A stretch of DNA of 64,000 nucleotides from the NCBI GenBank assembly GCA_022496805.1, contig CM040088.1, forward strand, positions 17,019,001 through 17,083,000, read 5' to 3'. The DNA is from Pohlia nutans. Its lineage: Eukaryota; Streptophyta; Bryopsida; Bryales; Mniaceae. Of this stretch, positions 1 to 9,623 are shown one piece after another. The notes beneath the pieces are model-generated. The model worked only from the letters and a program-made list of their open reading frames with translations. It did no database searches and was not told the origin of the DNA. Numbering within the stretch: position 1 is the stretch's first letter; each line of letters starts with the position of its first letter. The position numbers and the translations under genes were made by a program.

Positions 1-4
1 GCTC

Positions 5-110
5 AATTTGCTCGAATTTCGAATCTTGAATTTGCTCGAATCTTGAATACTGCCGCACGATCTTGAATCTTGAATCTTGAATCTTGAATACTGTCGCACG
101 ATCTTGAATC
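5..110. repeat. TCTTGAAT-type simple repeat
   Basis: Repeated CTTGAAT/TTTGCTCGAAT octamer-like units fill the first 110 bases, broken by ACTGCCGCA words that recur to position 145. It is a low-complexity leader to the palindrome array that follows. No gene is supported here. Confidence 0.7.
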
Positions 111-168
111 GTGCATGCGTACTGCCGCATGAGTACTGCCGCATGATATTCCTGAACCCTTGATGAAG

Positions 169-735
169 CACTGCCGGTACCGGCACTGGTCTGGTCGCCC
201 CTCCGTCACCTGCCAAGTTCCCTTGTTTCAATATTCGTAGATGTAGCTAGAAAATAATTTGAAAAAGTAGATTTATAACTCAATAAAAATGAAGTCTTCA
301 AAACAGTATTGAGATTGTCTTTGAATTTAATTCATTCAGTAAGTTCTCTTGAATGTATTCTAAGTCGCATGTCTTTGAATTTGAATGCACAAATAAGCAC
401 AAGTTGTGCTTGGGGTTGTGCTCCTAATAATTGCTTATTATTTCAAACAGAAACTTGTGAATATCTAATCATGGTAGTGTAAGCATGCTTGTGAATATCT
501 AATCATAAAATGCTCTGACCTCACTGCCGGTACCGGCAGTGGTCTGGTCGTCCCTCCGTCACCTGCCAAGTTCCCTTGCTAAAGCACTGTCGGTACCAGC
601 ACTAGCTTGGTCGCCCTTCCGTGATATTCTAAGTTCCCTTGCTGAAGCACTGCCGGTACCGGCACTGGAATGGTCGCCCCTCCGTGATATTTCTGAACCC
701 TTGATTCTGCACTGCCGGTACCGGCACTTGATTGG
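169..735. repeat. Palindrome array TGCCGGTACCGGCA with 62-63 bp period
   Basis: The 14-bp perfect palindrome TGCCGGTACCGGCA occurs at 172-185, 525-538, 651-664 and 713-726, with a two-mismatch copy at 588-601. The last four are spaced 63, 63 and 62 bp apart and share flanking text such as GGTCGCCCCTCCGTGATAT, so they form a tandem array. The 172 copy carries the same flank 353 bp upstream. The array lies about 200 bp before the first recognisable exon of a methyltransferase-like gene. The arrangement parallels the second palindrome system at 33-48 kb, although the palindromes are unrelated in sequence. Confidence 0.85.
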
Positions 736-921
736 TGCTCTTTTTTTGCTAGTGTTTGGGGGTGAACTCTGAGCTCATACTTGCGGGTGAGATTGTTCAG
801 TTTTTATCCAAGGTGATTACATCTTGCATTTTCCTGGTTTTTTTTTAGTTTTCTTGAGGTTCTTCTTTATCCTCTAGTTTGTCACTTTGTCTAATACTAG
901 ATCATTTCCATTCTCATGCAG

Positions 922-2279
922 GTTAGTGCATCTAGGGAATACTACTTTGATGGTAAGCTTCTACAGAAACTAGGGATTGATTTGCTAATTGCAGAGTACC
1001 CAGACGGGCTCAGGGTCCCTGGTGTTTCTGACCCTCCTTCTCAAATTCCACATTGGAATGAGTACGTTGACAATTTTTTCAAGGTAACTATGGGATTTGC
1101 ATATGCCTATCTTCATGATGATGGTTCATTCCTACTTTTCTATCCAGATAGTCCCATTGTGAGGAAGGAATTGATGTCGTACTTCAAGAATTACAAGATG
1201 AAGATTGTGGATGAATGGACTATAATCAACTATCTTCATCTTGCAAACCCTCTTTATCCCACCAAAAATGTAAGATTCTTCAACTCTCTTGGTTTCCTCT
1301 ATTTCATTCTACTATTGCACTATTATTTGTATTTGAGCTACGGCATATTAACATTAAATATTCTTTGTAGACATTGAAGTTCAAGGCAGTTCTTATGGTC
1401 CGTGATGTCCCATCCATTGCGGCCAGGCAGCCACCTCCGCTCAGCATTGCGAAAGATCCATCAGTTCCTCAGGTAGACTTGGCTTGTGATGACGTCCTTT
1501 TCAACTCTGTTACATTGGAGTCACAGCTGTTGCGAAAGGACAATGGCAGACCATGGCGTAGTCCTAAAGAGAATTCTGAAGTTCTCATGAAGCTTTTTGT
1601 GCACGGATTAACTCCAAAGGATGGTATCGTGGCAGCCCTCACTACTTCCACATGTATTTCTTATGGCAATTTTATGGATTGTACAATTTCATTTCATTCT
1701 CAAACTTCAATCTGATAAACATTCCATCCTTTGTTGTGAAGGTGCTTCTATCCGTGCAGCCAGGGCGTGCAATCGTCACATTGTAGCTCTTGAAAGTGAT
1801 TCAAAGCTATTTAACGAGGTCTTAAAACCACTCGTAGCTCTCCAAATTCGTACAACTCCACCTCCCACCACTCCAATCCAGCTCAATGATGACGATGAAG
1901 ACACACTTCCTGACGAGCCCTTTGACAAAATATGTGAGTAAGTTTCATTGGTTAAGTAATGCAAATTGCAAGTACAAGTTATTACATTTACATGTGTATG
2001 ATGTTTTCTAATATTTGATGTCCTCTTATTTGCAGTTTGACAAGTCCGTCTCCAATAAAACGACGCCATTTGATTCGTAAACGCGCGTTTCAGACTTTGC
2101 TCACTCCTGACAGTTCTCCTCAAGGATTGCCAGTATACGCCGAAGCATTGGCAACAGCCTTTGCCAATGCTAGCTCGGGTAGTTCCTCTAACTCTTCCAC
2201 ACCGCATCGACTATATGATCCACGAGTGCTCTCATATTTCGATGTGAGTGCTATTGAAGCTGATGGAGAATCAATTTGA
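922..2279 (+). CDS. Degenerate N4/N6 amino-DNA-methyltransferase-like protein (3' part of gene)
   Basis: Four exons are inferred: 922-1269, 1371-1653, 1742-1937 and 2036-2279, ending in TGA. Every boundary is GT-AG and phases agree, giving 356 residues. The ORF begins directly at a splice acceptor (TTCTCATGCAG), so 5' exons are missing or unrecognised. Exon 1 has a motif IV-like strand (LLIAEYPDG, where active enzymes have a DPPY-type motif). The exon 2-3 junction gives a motif I-like strand (DGIVAALTTSTCASIRAA, then NRHIVALESD), resembling the C-terminal SAM-binding strand of beta-class enzymes. An acidic linker, a KRRHLIRKR basic cluster and a Ser/Asn-rich tail follow. Both key motifs are altered, so I infer SAM-fold ancestry and probable loss of catalysis. 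No in-frame stops are seen. Confidence 0.6.
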
Positions 2280-2313
2280 TTGTATGGCTTGAATGCTTTG
2301 TATTTACAAAACA

Positions 2314-2538
2314 TTTGAAAGTTTATAATGATATTGAATATATTGTCTTTACATCACCTTGAAAGTTTATAATGATCTTGAATGCTTTGTCTCTACAATT
2401 CTTTTGAAATTTTATAATGATCTTAAATGCTTTGTCTTTACGATTCTTTTGAAAGTTTATAATGATCTTGATTGCTTTGTCTTTACAAATCCTTTGAATG
2501 TTTATAATGACTTTGATTGCTTTGGCACTTTCTATGAT
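2314..2538. repeat. 45-bp tandem repeat, 5 copies
   Basis: The unit TTTGAAAGTTTATAATGATC plus TTGAATGCTTTGTCTTTAC recurs with phase points near 2314, 2359, 2404, 2449 and 2494, an exact 45-bp period. It begins about 35 bp after the methyltransferase-like stop codon, probably in the 3' UTR. Degenerate TTTGAATGTTTT echoes continue to about 2760. Confidence 0.85.
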
Positions 2539-2539
2539 T

Positions 2540-5200
2540 TGAATGTTTTAAATGTCATTGTCTGCTTTGGTGATATTCAATAACTTGATCGGTGTCCGTG
2601 GAGACCCTAAACCATTTGAATGTTTTAAGAGATTTAAATGTTCTGATACATTTGAATGTGTAGCCTCAATTTAAGGCATCAATGATTTAGGCATCAATGT
2701 TCTGAATGCCATACATTATTGTTGAATGGGATTAATTATTCAAATTCTTTGAATGTTTTTCATTGTTTTGAAGCTACCCTAAATCCTAAACTACCCTAAA
2801 CCAGACTCTTCAAACCACGGCTATAGGTCCTTTTATTGAAACCATTAACTACAAATATTCATTTATTACACCCTAAATCCGCGGTAATAGGAGGTGCTTC
2901 AAAATTCAAAACCCTGAATTTTTTTCCAAAATCTCTGCTCACTGCTCACCGTTCACTGCTCACTGCTCACATACTGGCATTTCCCAAATTTTATACAAAA
3001 TATTGGTGATTGCAATCATAGGGTTAACCATATGGATAGAATCTAAAATTCATAATGTACAACTTTTATTCATCAAGTTCAAAATATCCCTCTTAGCCGC
3101 ATTTTACAATGCATCTTTGCAATTCTCCAAATCTGGAGAAAGTTGTGGGCATTTAGGGTGTAAGAGCAATAACACTTTGCGCTCGTTATTATCACACTCT
3201 CTGATATCACATTCTAAAGAGTATTCACCATTGTATACACAATATCATATGATCGGACACTTTCCACACACGAAGTTTTAAACTCGGACACGTTGCTTAC
3301 CAAAGGGGTGATATAAAAGAGTTCTGAATGTAAACCGGCCCTTGTTACTATTTACACTTCCCCAAGAGCATCAGTCATTTGTTCTACTTCCCCCAATTCA
3401 TTTTTTAAATAAATGAAATAAAACAACAACAAACCCAGGTAGGGAAAAATTGGATATAATCATCTTTATGTATGTGTGTTCATCCATACAATTATCTATT
3501 ATAAGTCACTTTCATCCAAATACTAGTGATTTTAGAAAAAACTAGAACAAAACCCATCATTACAATGTGATCATAACATTCTTTAGCTAGTACTACAACA
3601 TACCCTTTTGCTTGTGCAAAGAATCAACATATGAACAGGGAATTCATGATGTGGAACACGTAGAAACTATTAAAAAACAGAAGTTTGTTGAGCTGCCAAG
3701 GCATCATAATTAGTTAAAAATGGCTTTGATTCTCCAAGAGATTACGATTCCCACAATGATTTTCACATGCTATGCTGATTTCCAATGGGGATGCTAAAGA
3801 ATGTTATGATAGTACTATGCGTGGATTGATTTTCCCCACTTTGCATTACAATAGGACATGAAATTGTAAAACATAGTTACCTTCATCTTATTGGATGAAA
3901 ATTGTAGAGATGAGAATGTGACCATCAATTTGGATGAATTTGTGACACTGCTCATTTAATAATATAGATTTTGAGAGGACTTGGACGATTTCATCCACTT
4001 TTTTGCCCAGATTTTTCTAGTGTAAAGTACCCACAAGCAAAATCAGGTAAGATTCTGGAGAAAATTCGTCAGAATTTTTTTGGCTGAATGGAAAGAAGCA
4101 GCGTGATAGCGGAGGTGATGCCCTTGATGGGCACTTTTGTGTTATCGACAAGTGCCGGAGAGAAGAGAATGCATGCGTGATATCATCGTCGAAGCAGAAA
4201 ATGCACACTCTCTGACAATCGTGGTCAGCAACTCTCTTTTTCTTTTTCTTCCTCACTCTCCATAGCCAGGTCTGCCTTGCGCCACGCCCCCCTTTTTCTT
4301 TTTCTTTCATCTCCATCAGTGAGCCATTCTTTTCCATCCCTGCTGTTGCTGCAGCGGTGCATTCTTTGGAGCAAGCGTCGTTTGAAGGGCGCGGTGAATT
4401 TCAAGGAGGTGCGACCTCAGGGTGTGTGTGTTTTTGGTTTCTTGAGGCTGCGGTGGAATTGAAAGACTAGAGCTCTTGGTTGAGGGGAGTCATTGCAGGT
4501 GAAGGGGCCGCGGGAGAGTCTACATTGGCGTGGAGGTCAGGGTTAGTCGCGTACGTACTCCACCAAATTTCTTGCCCGCCATGGTAACAACATTCTCAAG
4601 TTGCATGCACTCAATCCTCCGGATGAATTTTTGAATTTTTGAATTGGTTCTGTGTGAGCAAAGTATGCTCAATTTTTGTTGCATGCCAGCTGCAATTGAT
4701 ATCATTTCGCCTTTGGATTTTGTCTGGTTTGGAAATTATTTTCAACCTTATACCGAGAAGCAAACTTGGTGCTCCACTTTGATGAGGTTGTCATTTGGTT
4801 CTCGTGTCGCTATAGAATGAGCGCGCATTCTAGGTTTTATTGAGACCACGTGTTTCTGCTCCTCTTGCCTTTTCCGAAATTTAGGGTTCTTTCTAGCAGA
4901 GTTCTCTGTGACCGCATTTTGAATTGGAAGCTTCTCATCGATTGCGGAAACCTTGCAAACGGATTTCCTTTCTAGCATTTGGTTACTGGTTTGAATTCTA
5001 GTCAGGTGCACAGAATTTGAGTTGGATTCATTAGTGCTGAGGCCAGCTTTAATTCCCGTCCAAACTGACTTGGCCTTGGATATGAGAGATCAACATCGTG
5101 TCCTTGCCGAAAACCTTTTAGCAAGATAGGATCGTGGAGTCCACAAATCCAAGGTAGCTAATATAGGGGCAGTGATCGAGACATTCATTTTCTCTTGTGC
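2540..5200. other. Intergenic DNA without a supported gene
   Basis: This is AT-rich DNA with scattered short ORFs and no family resemblance. A GC-richer patch at about 4,020-4,560, with pyrimidine runs such as TCTCTTTTTCTTTTTCTTCC, could be promoter or 5' UTR of the LON-domain gene. The acceptor-like TTTGAACTGCAG at about 5,592-5,603 lies just before that gene's ATG and suggests a 5' UTR intron. That reading is inference only. Confidence 0.4.
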
Positions 5201-5207
5201 CGTGTTC

Positions 5208-5486
5208 CCGGGGGTGCACTCTACATTATGTTTGAAAATCAACTGCGTTCATGACCCGTCTAAAAACCCCCTTATACCCCTCTGTATACGACCCTCTATA
5301 CGACCCTGTATACGAGGGTTTATATGTTTGTATATAGATCTATTCCGTCCTAAATATATGTTTAATGGAAGTATACGTCAATATTTCCAGCTCTAAATAT
5401 GTCTATTGCACGGCAATGTTCAAATTAATACCCTTTTGTGCACTCACATATACTTTCACAAATTTAACATATTGCACCCCCTAGGG
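5208..5486. mobile_element. MITE family A, copy 1
   Basis: The block runs from CCCGGGGGTGCACTCTACAT to TATTGCACCCCCTAGGG. It is the inverted counterpart of 60526-60803, which shares GTGCA(C/T)TCTACATTATGTTTGA and the CTCTAAATATGT core. Short GGGGGTGCA termini are inverted at the two ends. It lies upstream of the LON-domain gene. Confidence 0.7.
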
Positions 5487-5609
5487 CCGTGTTATGAAGT
5501 CTTGCTGGCCTGTAGTCTTTCTAATGGCCAGTGTTGGGAAGCTCTAGGTCGGTCTTGAGTTGCTACTGCATAAATTTACTAATTGCTTGGTTTTGAACTG
5601 CAGGTCTCA

Positions 5610-6940
5610 ATGTGCACCATGGTGTCGACGATGCAGCTCTCACATCACCCAGCTCTTCTTCACAACCCTAGTACTTCACCTACTTGTTGCTTCCCTACCT
5701 CCTCTTCGCTGTACATTGGGCTCCATTGTAGTAGAATCAGGCAGTTAGAATCATCACCTTTGGCATCATCGGCCAGTTCACATCGAACCCTAAAACTTTC
5801 CCTATCTTTTCAAAGGCCTGCAAAGCAGCGAGGACGGAGTGTTGCGGTGAGGTGCTCTGGAGCTGCAGAAGAGATTCAGACCGAGAAGCCCATTGAACTT
5901 CCAATCTTCCCCCTTCCACTTGTTCTATTCCCAGGTACAGTCCTCTCTACCTTCTTTGTCCCCTATATTTAGCCCTGAAGGATCAAAGAAGCCTAATTTG
6001 GGCCTCATGTTTTTTGCAGCACGTCATACAAGAACTTTCTTTTCTCCACTTTTACTTTTTTTTATGACGAATGCTTGCAGTGTTCTTCCATCTGAATTAT
6101 TGATTTTTCACAATACGATCTATCAAATTAGTCATTTTCAAACCATGATGAATCCTTGGTCTTTTACTCATCACAATGTTGGCAACTCACGTGTTTTGCA
6201 ATGTTTTACGTACGTGCAATAACAGTACGTTCAACATACGATAAACGCACATCCTATGTTTTACGTATGTTGAACGTAATCACCCTTCTTACAGCTCATT
6301 GAGTAGGGGTTAACTAGTTCATGTGTTGGTGTTGTGCTCCCCAGGTGCAATTCTTCCACTGCAGATTTTCGAGTTCCGGTACCGGATTATGATGCACACA
6401 CTCCTGCAAACGGACCTGAGATTCGGGGTGGTGTTCACGGACAAGGGGGTGGGAGTGGCCGCAGTGGGGTGCGTGGGCGAGATCGTGAAGCACGAGCGGC
6501 TCGTGGATGACCGCTTCTTCATGATCTGCAAAGGGCAGGAGCGTTTCCGAGTGGTGAACATGGTGCGCACCAAACCTTACTTGGTTGCAGAGGTTGAATG
6601 GCTGGAGGATCGGCCATCGGAGGAGCCGGAGGACGTCGAGGTCCTCGCTTCGGAAGTCGAGGCGTATATGAAGGATGTCATTCGGCTCTCCAACCGTGTC
6701 AGTGGGAAACCTGACAAAGACGTGCCGGAAGATCTGCGCAAGTCCTTGTTCCCCACCCCGTTCTCGTTCTGGGTGGGCAGCACGTTCGAAGGTGCGCCTG
6801 CCGAGCAACAGGCCTTGTTGGAGCTCGAGGACACGGCGGTCCGCTTGAAGCGCGAGAAGGAGACGCTCCGCAACACCCTCAATTACTTGACGGCTGCCTC
6901 GGCGGTCAAGGATGCATTCCCAAGCACTTCCACCGACTGA
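5610..6940 (+). CDS. Plastid-targeted LON substrate-binding-domain protein
   Basis: Two exons, 5610-5934 and 6345-6940, are joined in phase 1 across a GTACAG...CCCCAG intron, giving 306 residues and ending in TGA. The first ~85 residues are Ser/Thr/His-rich and poor in acidic residues, like a chloroplast transit peptide. The mature part opens with IELPIFPLPLVLFPG, the classic start of the Lon N-terminal (PF02190) domain, followed by ILPLQIFEFRYRIM, FGVVF, VGCVGEIVKHERL and ICKGQERFRVV. A helical tail (LLELEDTAVRLKREKETL) closes it. There is no AAA+ or protease domain, so it matches the stand-alone LON-domain proteins of plants, whose biochemical role is poorly defined. A second ATG at codon 4 (5619) is also possible. 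Confidence 0.88.
6227..6277. repeat. Perfect 14-bp inverted repeat in LON-gene intron
   Basis: ACGTTCAACATACG (6227-6240) and CGTATGTTGAACGT (6264-6277) are exact inverted copies separated by 23 bases. They lie inside the single coding intron. This could be a solo MITE remnant or a hairpin; no function is implied. Confidence 0.7.
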
Positions 6941-7099
6941 CTGAAGTTTCCACCTCCAAGCTTCAGGTGGCATTTCATTTCTTTCCTTGTAGTGGCAAAT
7001 TGAATGTCCTACGATTGATGGTAACTGCAGGGATCGATTTGGCAACTGCAGTAAGTAGATTGCCTTCTCTCTTTGCAAACCTGTGTTGATTGTATCATA

Positions 7100-7640
7100 A
7101 CTCTACGCATTGCTGACTGATTGTTCGGCAACTAGACTTAGACTGCCTGCCATAGAGCTTTTTTCATTCACTGTAATTTAAAAAAATGCAACTTCCCTTG
7201 CTAGTGTGGTAGCAGCTTTCTGTGATCGTCATGGGTAATCATGAAAGATTACAAGGAAGATTCATCGCTGTTTCAAGCACTTGGTACGAAACAACCACAA
7301 TCAGATTGTTCAGTTTCCATTTCTCTTGATGTGTTGCCGCATAAACTCTGTAAATGTTTGTTTGAATGTACTACACATTACTTCATACTTCCTAGTATTT
7401 TGAGATTTTGCAATGTGTATTGTATGAGGAAGTGCACTATTACATACATAAGCGTGCAATAACGCTACATTTTCAGCACGATCTGGTAAAGGAAAAATCT
7501 CGGCTAGGGCTTAACGAACAAAGTTCATCCGAAAAAATGAAAATTTTATATTCTTTATCGGTGTAAATCGGGGTGCAAATTACTTATCACTCCACATCTC
7601 ATAACTTTTGTTCTAAATCCTGCTTTGAAACAGTTCACAG
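7100..7640. other. 3' flank of LON gene, no gene seen
   Basis: AT-rich intergenic sequence with no supported coding content lies between the LON-domain gene and the foldback element. Confidence 0.4.
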
Positions 7641-7643
7641 ACA

Positions 7644-9026
7644 CAGTGACGAACAAAACTGAGTATTGATTTGAAACTTTTCCATTCAAACAACCATACC
7701 ATGAGCATCAATGGGCAAAGTCCAAAAGTGAATGTGCAAAAGTTGTAGTATGCGACATATAACACATTACTATGGAAGTTTGAAGAAAAACTCAATTGTG
7801 ATTTGAAAGAAAATGAATTTCAAAGTTAGCCATGTCTAAAACTTGGTTTTGTGCACTATAATTCGGAACTACTTTAAATTTTGTCAATTTTTTCTTAGAG
7901 CTTCAAAAAAACAATATGTGCCTTGGCATGTTGGTATACATCATTTTAGATTGTTGTACACGAAAATTGAAGGAAGTTGACATTTATAAAATTTTAAATA
8001 TTCACAATTTGACAAACATGCAAATGATGTTCGTTCTCATGATATTTGGATATTTTTTTGGAATTGAGAGCATGGGACTGCATTGGCTATTGTATAGAGA
8101 GCATAGGTTGCAACATGAACCATTGTTACATGTTAATGCCCTTGCATTTGAAATAGTTGTTGAATAGGCCAATGCATTCAATTTATATGTTAGAGTTGTA
8201 TGATGCAGTTTTTTGGTCTAACTTTTTTGAACGGAGTCTAGAGTTCATGACACACATAATCAATGAACCAATTGAACAACTTGTTTTTGTTGCTTTCAGT
8301 ATCATCAAAAACTTGTCAATTTTATGAAAGTCAGTGTAATTTCTGGCAGCTTTGAACTTTTTGATGATATTGAAAATGATATGTTTTTTTTTTTTGATTC
8401 GTTGGATTGATTATGTGCAACAAGAACTCTAGTCTTTGTACAAAAAGCCTAGACCAAAAAAGTGCATTATATAGCTCTAATATATAAATTGAACGCATTG
8501 GCCTATTTAACAACTATTTCAAATGCAAGGGCATTAAGATGTAACAATGGTTCATGTTGCAACCTATGCTCTCTATACAATAACCAATGCAGTCCTATGC
8601 TCTCAATTTCAAAAAAATATTCAAATATCATGAGAACCAACATCATTTGCATGTTTGTCAAATTGTAAATATTTTAAATTTTATAAATGTCAACTTCCTT
8701 CAATTTTCGTGTACAACAATCTAAAATGATGTATACCAACATGCCAAGGCACATATTGTTTTTTTGAAGCTCTAAGAAAAAATTGACAAAATTTAAAGTA
8801 GTTCCGAATTATAGTGCACAAAACCGAGTTTTAGACATGGCTAACTTTGAAATCCATTTTCTTTCAAATCACAATTGAGTTTTTCTTCAAACTTCCATAG
8901 TAATGTGTTATATGTCGCATACTACAACTTTTGCATATTCACTTTTGGACTTTGCCCATTGATGCTCATGGTATGGTTGTTTGAATGGAAAAGTTTCAAA
9001 TCAATACTCAGTTTTGTTCGTCACCG
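7644..9026. mobile_element. Foldback element with Tc1-like termini, ~690-bp arms
   Basis: Almost the whole 1.38 kb is two inverted arms meeting near 8,335. For example, the text around 7,850-7,990 recurs as its reverse complement at 8,687-8,825. The same short peptide (SSNFHSNVLYVAYYNF) is encoded outward at 7,750-7,795 on the minus strand and at 8,875-8,925 on the plus strand. The tips read CAGTGACGAACAAAACTGAG and its inverse, with a TA at 9027-9028. The tips resemble the Tc1-type ends at 52253 (CAGTGACTGTCAAAACTGAG), so this is probably a non-autonomous Tc1/mariner derivative. It encodes no transposase. Confidence 0.82.
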
Positions 9027-9337
9027 TAGGAAGAAATATAATTTTCCTATAATGAAGGATTTTTTTTTCAAAATCTTATTAAACTGAAAAAAAAATTGAC
9101 TAGAAAGCTCCATATTTAGATAGATATGAACACCGGGCCTCTTTCGAGGCCGGCGTGAATAAAGTGTCTGTTCGTCTTGACAATGAGCCAATGCCCACCA
9201 GACAAAGGTCCATTGGTACAAGACTACTCACCTCTTTCGAGAATAGACACTTTAGTGACTAGAGATAAATACTAGTAACACTAGTAAAATACGTTAGATT
9301 ATAACTTGCACGGGTATAAATTGGTGTTTGTTTTGCT

Positions 9338-9597
9338 GGAGGTCGCCAAGTCATGGTTCCAAGGTTGGTTGGAGAAAGGTGTTTATGTTACAATTGTACG
9401 GTCCGGGTTCGATTCCCGTGGAGTCCGTTTGAGCGTTTATTGTGATATACACGACTTGGTGCTGCTAGTGAATTATTCATAAGCAGGAAAATTTGTACCA
9501 ACCAACCGGCCCCGTCCCATATACCTGAGACAAGTGTGTACTGTGAGCTAAGCAAAAATTAAAAAAGGAATAAATAGTGGTCTTCACCATTACCCTC
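9338..9597 (+). mobile_element. tRNA-derived SINE, copy 1
   Basis: GGTTCGATTCC at 9406-9416 is an exact match to the Pol III B-box consensus. It sits about 65 bp after the element's probable 5' end, as in a tRNA-derived SINE head. The same sequence recurs in inverse orientation at ~51838-52070. Shared blocks include CCAAGTCATG, AATGGTTGGTTG-type text, GGTGTTTAT, GGTCCGGGTTCGATTCCCGT, GGTGCTGCTA, AACCAACC(G/A)GCCCCGT and GTGGTCTT(C/A)ACCA. No tRNA cloverleaf is intact. It abuts the 3' end of the LINE. Confidence 0.72.
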
Positions 9598-9623
9598 GTT
9601 TTGTATGATTTGTTTTGCCTTAA

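Noticed and set aside
6314..7078. Long minus-strand ORF (254 codons) opposite the LON-domain gene
   Set aside because: It is the GC-rich antisense shadow of a well-supported LON exon; the peptide has no family features.
9400..9430. tRNA gene suggested by the B box
   Set aside because: No cloverleaf or acceptor stem can be formed, and a second copy with the same long 3' body shows it is a SINE.
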